Assembly: GCF_904849725.1 (NCBI RefSeq)
Contig: NC_058518.1
Location: 218,500,741-218,564,740, forward strand
DNA: 64,000 bases
DNA from: Hordeum vulgare subsp. vulgare
Lineage: Eukaryota; Streptophyta; Magnoliopsida; Poales; Poaceae
Reading direction: 5' to 3'
Of the stretch, positions 57,664-64,000 are shown piece by piece. The position numbers and the translations under genes were made by a program. The notes beneath the pieces were generated by a model. It did not search any database. It worked only from the letters and a program-made list of their open reading frames with translations, and was not told the DNA's origin. How positions within the stretch are numbered: the stretch's first letter is position 1; each line of letters starts with the position of its first letter.

Positions 57664-58497
57664 GTCGGAGCTGTTCATGAAGATCAAGGTGATGGACATT
57701 TCCTGCTCCTGCTCCTACTTACGGGGCAGGAGGCGGCGGCCAACAAGTATGCCGCCATCTTCAACTTCGGGGACTCCTTGGTGGACGCCGGCAACCTCGT
57801 CGTGGACGGCATCCCGGAGTACCTCGCCACGGCGAAGCTCCCCTACGGCATGACCTACTTCGGGTACCCCACCGGCCGCTGCTCCGATGGCCGCCTCGTC
57901 GTCGACTTCATCAGTAATTGATCGACTAACACCAAGCTGGATGATCATCATCGGTTTCTTTCTCGCATGCTTGATTTCTCTCGCCTCTCGGCTCGGCCGG
58001 CCAGCAGTCGTCATTTTCTCAAGTGTGTTGTTTGTTGTCTCAGTTGTGTGTTGCGCGCATGAGCAGCGCAGGAGCTGGGGTTGCCGCTGATGCCGCCGTC
58101 CAAGGCGCAGAACGCCACGTTCCACCACGGCTCCAACTTCGCCATCACCGGCGGCACGACGCTGAACACAAGCTACTTCGTGGCCAAGGGGCTGAGCAAG
58201 ACGGTGTGGAACTCCGGCTCCGTGCACACCCAGATCAAGTGGATGTAGGAGATGAAGCCCAAAATCTGCAGTTATAAGTAATAAGTTGCTTCGACGCGTG
58301 AGCTGACGTGCATGCATTGCGCGCGCCTGCCGGTTTGGTGTGATCAGAGTGCAGGGGCATGTTCCGGCGGTCGCTGTTCATCGTGGGCGAGTTCGGCGAC
58401 AACGATTACAACTCGTCGCGCTTCGCCTTCTGCCCGCTCGAGGAGGTGCACGAGTTCGTGGGGGGACGTCGTCAACTCCATCGGCGAGGGAATCGAG
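57664..58497 (+). pseudogene. GDSL esterase/lipase gene fragment (exons 1-3, introns kept)
   Basis: Exon 1 (to 57913) has a hydrophobic leader remnant (FLLLLLLTGQEAAANKYAA) and GDSL block I, IFNFGDSLVDAGN, with nucleophile Ser codon 57775-57777, then YPTGRCSDGRLVVDFI. A GT donor lies at 57914. Exon 2 (58067-~58270) continues QELGLPLMPPSKAQN to WM-stop-EMKPKIC; the TAG at 58246 stands where relatives usually have Gln. Exon 3 (about 58350-58497) has CRGMFRRSLFIVGEFGDNDYN, a G-x-N-D type block, a one-base frameshift near 58460 and a GT donor at 58498. Later exons, with the catalytic Asp/His block, are absent. The intact family is secreted and hydrolyses acyl esters. Intron retention implies DNA-level capture, not retroposition. 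Confidence 0.82.
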
Positions 58498-58981
58498 GTA
58501 ATTAAGCCCGTATCCAATCCATGTGAATAGCGGCTGGAGTTGGGAACCTGGACTGGAATTGGCATAGCTCTGATATTACGAAGACATATGTCGGATATAC
58601 GGGACACCAGGCGAACGAAGCGGTCGTGCCGTCTGATCCCGCTTGTGCTATGCGGTCACGCGAGCGATGCGTGCTAAGCTTTTTTTGCAGGACGGCGTTG
58701 CGGCTTAGCGAGGAGTCCCGCTCGCCCTGCACCCCTAGTTAGGGGCTATTTAGATCCTCCGATATAGAACGAACGTTTAAGATAAATAGGTTAGGGAATC
58801 CAATTGAAAAACTGATGATGGTTGGGGATATTATGGGATAATCCACATGGTATGGTCACGACCGTATGCTTCGGGTTCGGGGAAGTTATCGGGCGCGCGC
58901 GAAGGGTGTGAGTGTGTACAGGGGCTAGGCATAGCAGGGAGGGAAAGCACGGAATTCTCGGCAACAAGTTTTACAATAACA
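58498..58981. other. Unassigned segment between GDSL fragment and M LTR start
   Basis: No similarity to lipase exons or to the M LTR copy at 51163-51565 is visible. It includes the perfect palindrome CCCCTAGTTAGGGG (58732-58745). The bases TTAGGGGCTATTTAGATCC could be one end of a Harbinger/Tourist-type insertion, but no matching inverted end was found. Confidence 0.4.
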
Positions 58982-59389
58982 AAAACGTCTATGATGACCG
59001 ACTAAAATACTGCTATATGTTTAACGGTTCGGGTATCAAATGGACTGTCAATGTGACGATGTTTGGAGGTGGTCTACCTACATTAAAATAATACCGCTTG
59101 CTAACTTTCAACCAATTCCGAGAATGTTTTATACACACTTTTAGAAATAATATTTTAACGATACTACGGGCGCGTGTTTGTGTTGTTGGTCTCGAAATGG
59201 TCGATGGCAAGAGCGGGAAGAACCGGCAACTAATAACGGATGCAAGTTTTGAAAAATAACAGCAACAGAGTGCCGATGCAATGCGGATGATGCACATGAT
59301 GCGATAATGAATGCGACAAACAAATAAAATACACGACGACAACGAAATAAAAGGGGAATCTTATGGAGCGTTGGTTCCGAGAAATTACA

Positions 59390-59487
59390 TGATTGCACCC
59401 AAACTGCCACAGAACCCCATTTGCATGTTAATGCATCAAACCAAAGCCAAGAATGGCATGCTCATGGGGAAAATATGAGCAAACCAT
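59390..59487. other. Flanking DNA between element M and the Sabrina-type element
   Basis: About 98 bp of unassigned sequence ending in the TSD ACCAT (59483-59487). It continues at 63569 after the Sabrina-type element. Confidence 0.6.
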
Positions 59488-61029
59488 TGCTACTTCTCGA
59501 GTTTGCGTTGTTTTTTCCCTTGAAGAGGAAAGGGTGATGCAGCAAAGTAGAAATAAGTATTTCCCTCAGTTTGAGAACCAAGGTATCAATCCAGTAGGAG
59601 TAATAAGATGAGGCACCAATGAACCTGCGCAAAAGCAAACAAACTTGCACCCAACGCGATAAAGGGATTGTCAATCCCTTCACGATTACTTGCAAGGTGA
59701 GATCTGAAAGTGATGAAAGGTAAATAAGTAAAAGTGCAGCAAGGTATTTTTGTATGTAGATCTGAATATATGATGTGTAAAATAGACCTCGGGGCCATAG
59801 TGTTCACTAGAGGCTTCTCTCATGATAGCAAGTATTACGGTGGGTGAACGAATTACCGTCGAGCAATTGATAGAATCGCGCAAAGTCATGACGATATCTA
59901 AGGCAATGATCATACATATAGGCATCATGTCCGAGACAAGTAGACCGATATTGTCTGCATCTACTACTATTACTCCACACATCGACCGCTATCCAGCATA
60001 CATCTAGTGTATTAAGTTCATAACAAACAGAGTAACGCCTTAAGCAAGATGACATGATGTAGAGGGATAAATTCATGCAATATGACATAAACCCCATCTT
60101 TTTACCCTTGATGGCAACAACATGATGCGTGCCTCGCTACCCTTTCTGTCACTGGGTGAGGACAACGCATGGTATGAACCCAAAACCAAGCACTTCTCCC
60201 ATTGCAAGAATTATAGATCAAGTTTGCCAAACGAAACCCATAACTCGAAGAGAATTACAAGGATACGAAATCATGCATATAAGAAATTAGAGGAGAATCA
60301 AATAATATTCATAGATAATCTGATCATAAATCCACAATTCATCGGGTCTCGACAAACACACCACAAAAGAAAGTTACATCGGATAGATCTCCATGAAGAT
60401 CATGGAGAACTTTGTATTGAAGATCCAAGAGAGAGAAGAAGCCATCTAGCTACTAGCTATGGACCCGAAGGTCTGTGGTGAACTACTTACGCATCATCGG
60501 AGAGATAATGGTGTTGATGAAGAAGCCCTCCGTGTCCGAACACCCCTCCCGCAGGGCACCAGAACGGTCCCCAGATCGGATCTCGCGGAGACAGAAGCTT
60601 GCGGCGGCGGAAAAGTATTTTCGTGGCTCTCTGTGGAGGTTTTGGGATTTTTGGGAATTTATAGGCGAAAGAGGTAGGGCAGAGGAGGCAAGGGGGGCCA
60701 CGAGCCTGCTAGGTGTGCCCCCTAGGGCGCGCCTAGGGGGCTCGTGACCTCCCCCGAGACCTCATGCCTTGGTTCTCAAGTCCTCTGTGTATCTTCTGTT
60801 ATGGAAAAAATCATCCCGCAGGTTTTATTCCGTTTGGACTCTGTTTAATATTCTTTTCTGAAAAAGGTCAAAAACACGGAAAAAAGAAGAAACTGACACT
60901 AGGCACTGAGTTAATAGGTTAGTCCCAAAAATGATATAAAATGGCATATAAATGCATATAAGACATCCCAAGTTGATAATATAATAGCACGGAACAATCA
61001 AAAATTATAGATACGTTGGAGACGTATCA
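59488..61029 (-). repeat. 3' LTR of Sabrina-type element
   Basis: 1,542 bp, starting TGATACGTCTCC (minus) at 61029. It matches the solo LTR at 20544-22092, including the AAGCTTGCGGCGGCGG block near 60596. The minus-strand TATA is CTATAAATT at about 60655-60664. Confidence 0.88.
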
Positions 61030-63007
61030 AGCATCCCCAAGCTTAACTCCTGCTCGTCCTCGAGTAGGGAAGTGATAAAGACCGAATTTTTTATGTGGAA
61101 TGCTACCTAACATATTTGTTCTTTGTAACTTCTTTCTTGTGGCATGAATGTTCAGATCCGTAAGATTCAAAACAATAGTTTAATATTGACATGAAAACAA
61201 TAATACTTCAAGCATACTAGCAAAGTAATCATGAACTTTTGAAATAACAAGGCCAGAGAAAGTTATCCCTACAAAATCATATAATCTCGCTATGCTCCAT
61301 CATCCCCACACAAAGAATTTAAATCATGCACAACCCCGGTATTGGCCAAGTAATTGTTTTCGCACTCTTACTTTCTCAAACTTTTTCAACTCTCATGCAA
61401 TACATGAGCGTGAGCCATGAATATAGCACTATAGGTGAAATAGAGTGTGGTGAAGGTTGTGAGGAAAAAAGGAGGAGATGGTCACATCGACTCGGCGTAT
61501 CAATGGGTTATGGAGATGCCCATCAATAGATATCAATGTGAATGAGTAGGGATTACCATGCAACGGATGCACTAGAGCTATATGTGTATGAAAGCTCAAA
61601 AAGAAAACTAGTGGGTGTGCACGCAACTTGCTTGCTCACGAAGACCTAGGGCAATTTTGAGGAAGCCCATCATTGGAATATACAAGCCAAGTTATATAAT
61701 GAAAATTCCCACTAGTATATTAAAGTGACAAAACAAGAGACTCTCTATCATGAAGAACATGGTGCTATTTTGAAGCAGAAGTGTGGAAAAAGATAGTAGC
61801 ATTGTCCCTTCTCTCTTTTTCTCTCATCTTTTTTTTTGGCTCTTTGGCCTCTCTTTTTTTCATTTCATTTTTTCTGGTTAGCATCTTTGGCCTCTTTTTT
61901 TCCTCACATGAGACAATGCTCTAATAATGATGATCATCACACTTTTATTTACTTACAACTCAATACTCAGAACAATAATGACTATATGAAATGCCTCCGA
62001 CAGCGTACCGGGATGGGCAACAATCTAGCTTAGCATATGACGTTGAAACATCTAGCTAGCTATCTTACGATCATGCAAAGGCAAAATGAAAATGACGGCA
62101 CATGTCATGAGATGGAACGGTGGAAGTTGCATGGCAATATATCTCGGAATGGCTATTAAAATGCCATAATAGGTAGGTATAGTGGCTGTTTTGAGGAAGG
62201 TATATGGTGGGTTTGTGCACCGGAGGAAGTTGTGCGGTACTAGACAGGCTAGTAATGGTGGAAGGTGAAGGTGCATCTATACCATGGACTCACATTAGTC
62301 ATGAAGAACTCATATAATTATTGCGAAAGTTTTATTTGTAATCGAAAGAAAGTGCTAAATGCATACTCCTAGGGGAAGGGTTGGTAGGTGTTAACCATCG
62401 CGCGATCCCGACCGCCACACAAAGGATGACAATCAAAAAATCAATTATGCTCCGACTTCCTAACATAGCGGTTCACCATTCGTGCATGCTACGGGAATCA
62501 CTAACCTCAACACAAGTATTTTTAGATTCACAACACCCTACTAACATAACTCTAATATTACCATATCCATATCTCAAAACCAATTGTGAGGAATCAAACT
62601 TCTCTTACTAATCAATGCACTTGAATATGAAAGTTTTTATTATATCCTCTTTGGATGCCTATCATATTTAGGACTAATTTCATAGCACACGCCAATTACC
62701 AAGTTACTTAGAGAGAGCACTCTCAAAATGATATAAGTGAAGATCGAGAGTTTTTATTTCTAGAAAATATGACACCGCCGTGCTCTAAAAAGATTTAAGC
62801 GAAGCACTAGAGCAAAATTATATATCTCAAAAGATATAAGTGAAGCTCATTGAGTATTCTAACAAATTCACGATGAGTGCATGTCCCTCTCAAAAAGGTG
62901 TGCAGCAAGGATGATTGTGACAGAACAAAAAGAAAAGACCCCTATAATACACGACGCTCCAAGGAAAACACATATCATGTGGTAAATAAAAATATAGCTC
63001 CAACATA
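61030..63007 (-). other. 3' non-coding interior of Sabrina-type element
   Basis: Collinear with the WHAM-type interior, including the polypurine tract beside the LTR and the clustered AAGATATAAGTGAAG words (about 62726-62846). No ORF with a recognisable product. A T-rich/CT-rich run lies at 61800-61900. Confidence 0.75.
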
Positions 63008-63563
63008 TCTGTGGTGAACTACTCACGCATCATCGGAGAGGCAATGGTGTTGATGAAGAAGCCCTCCGTGTCCGAATCCCCCTCCGGAAGGGCACCAGAA
63101 CGGTCCCCAGATGGGATCTCCCGGAGACAGAAGCTTGCGGCGGCGGAAAAGTATTTTCGTGGCTCTCTCTGGAGGTTCAGGGATTTTTGGGAATTTATAT
63201 GCGAAAGAGGTATGGAAGAGGAGGGAAGGGGGGCCACGAGCCTGCTAGGCGCACCCCCCTAGGGCGTGCCTAGGGGGCTCGTGACCTCCCCCGAGACCTC
63301 CTGCATTGGTTCTCAAGTCCTGTGCGTATCTTCTATTATGGAAAAAATCATCCCGAAGGTTTTATTCCGTTTGGACTCCATATAATATTCTTTTCTGAAA
63401 AATGTCAAAAACACAGAAAAACAGAACTGGCACTAGGCATTGAGTTAATAGGTTAGGACCAAAAATGATATAAAATGGCATATAAATGCATATAAGACAT
63501 CCCAAGTTGATAATATAATAGCATGGAACAATCAAAAATTATAGATACGTTGGAGACGTATCA
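63008..63563 (-). repeat. 5' LTR remnant of Sabrina-type element
   Basis: Matches 60473-61029 only; the R/U5 side is missing. It ends with GGAGACGTATCA next to the TSD ACCAT. Confidence 0.85.
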
Positions 63564-63568
63564 ACCAT

Positions 63569-64000
63569 CTAAACCTAGATTTTGGTAGCTAATGCTGCGT
63601 TGAACTACAAGTACCCTACAGACTTATCTCCCTGAGATGGAATTTGTGTTCACCTAGTTCTTCCATACCTAAGACACCTAGACAACTTCTTACCTCTCAT
63701 GCACTCCAGTAAGAACCACTCATCTGGCCCCCATGTTTGCAACTGCAAAATTAACCTTAGTGAAAACTACCCCACCTAGCTCCACATGGATCCAAACTCC
63801 ACTCGTGCCCTCTAGCATGCGTGCCTTGCACCCCGGACAAACTTGGCTGACAAAAAGGTTGCCCTGGACACGTATTGGCATGGTGACCATGCAGCCGACA
63901 TGCAGAGGCGGCACTCTACCACTCTGCGTTGTCGTGTAGCTCGCGTCTAGTCTAGGCACGACATCCACTCGCGCTACGTGACACCCTTGACCTCCCATGC
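63569..64000. other. Unassigned flanking DNA at right edge
   Basis: 432 bp with no recognised repeat, TIR or gene. Open frames exist on both strands (minus 63720-63998, 92 codons with a CPGC-type Cys pair; plus 63733-63939), but neither has a known motif. It may be part of an older element extending to the right. Confidence 0.4.

Larger units (their letters stand above)
51158..59389 (-). mobile_element. Non-coding long-LTR Gypsy-type element M, partial
   Basis: Minus-strand element whose 3' LTR is cut by element H at 51158; its other part should lie beyond the left window edge. Evidence: 51163-51565 matches about 58985-59389, and both finish in TTACA, the complement of the LTR start TGTAA. 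The polypurine tract lies at 51566-51577. A leader-like stretch at about 53590-53830 resembles the leader of N (38810-39000). There is no gag, protease, RT or integrase in the 2-kb interior, so it is non-autonomous. The U5 part near 54100-54230 shares a recognisable block with the N LTR (near 48470-48560). Confidence 0.65.
53831..59389 (-). repeat. 5' LTR region of element M, with deletion and captured gene fragment
   Basis: On the minus strand it starts TGTAATTTCTCGGAACC at 59389 and passes through a U3 enlarged by a GDSL lipase fragment, a TATA box (57352-57361), a GC-rich leader (56300-57340), AT-rich sequence (54800-56280) and a U5 block shared with N (54100-54230). The LTR end, the PBS and some of the leader are missing: similarity to the N LTR (about 53890) and to the N leader (about 53790) lie only about 100 bp apart, whereas they are about 0.9 kb apart in N. 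Confidence 0.55.
59488..63563 (-). mobile_element. Sabrina-type element with internal deletion
   Basis: Bounded by perfect TSD ACCAT (59483-59487, 63564-63568). A complete 3' LTR (59488-61029) is followed by about 1.98 kb of 3' non-coding interior (61030-63007) that is collinear with 13027-15008 of the WHAM-type element. The interior then joins directly to the U3-side 556 bp of the 5' LTR (63008-63563). The ORF, PBS and rest of the 5' LTR are deleted. The join is at GCTCCAA|CATATCTGTGG. Confidence 0.85.

Noticed and set aside
58982..59389. A separate small element, because it repeats 51163-51565
   Set aside because: The position next to a PPT on the left and the TTACA end on both sides fit LTR copies of element M better.

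Overview
This window is repeat-rich plant DNA, almost certainly from a Triticeae grass (wheat, Aegilops, barley or rye). I see no intact host gene. Nearly everything is LTR retrotransposon sequence of Triticeae type: Angela/BARE/WIS-type Copia, a Maximus/SIRE-type Copia, Sabrina- and WHAM-type non-autonomous elements, and three long-LTR Gypsy elements. Family names come from remembered terminal, PBS and ORF sequences, not from a database search. Target-site duplications (TSDs), LTR ends, primer-binding sites (PBS) and open frames were read directly from the sequence.

Layout as a nested stack. The oldest layer is unassigned flanking DNA at 59390-59487 and 63569-64000. A Sabrina-type element (59488-63563, minus, TSD ACCAT) sits in it, and beside it lies a long-LTR non-coding Gypsy element, here called M (51158-59389, minus). 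M's 3' LTR is interrupted by a second Gypsy element, H (plus), which fills the window from the left to 51157. H's 5' LTR holds a Maximus-type Copia element (1318-9394, plus, 5' part missing). That element was itself hit by an Angela-type element whose LTR occupies 1-1317 (minus). The same H LTR also carries a complete WHAM-type element (11377-18310, minus, TSD CCCAC). The H interior holds a Sabrina solo LTR (20544-22092, TSD ACCCT) and an Angela element (24509-49799, minus, TSD CAAAC/CAAAA). The Angela 5' LTR is in turn split by a 16.4-kb Tekay-like Gypsy element, N (32700-49120, plus, TSD CTTTG). Nesting therefore reads flank > M > H > Angela > N.

Coding content. Angela, Maximus, H and N keep recognisable gag/pol domains, but all are broken by stops and frameshifts. 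Many stops are TAG where the family normally has Gln (CAG), as expected from deamination at methylated CHG sites. Maximus carries a long accessory ORF downstream of RNase H with its own TATA box and a possible 5' intron. The WHAM-type element has a single ORF of unknown function and no pol. M has no gag/pol, but a three-exon fragment of a GDSL lipase gene, with introns, lies inside its LTR region.

The most unusual points are the paired tRNA-like (RNA polymerase III A/B-box) modules inside both LTRs of N, the privately promoted accessory ORF of the Maximus element, tandem duplications private to single copies, and the captured GDSL lipase fragment. No CRISPR array, rRNA gene or bacterial-type operon is present.
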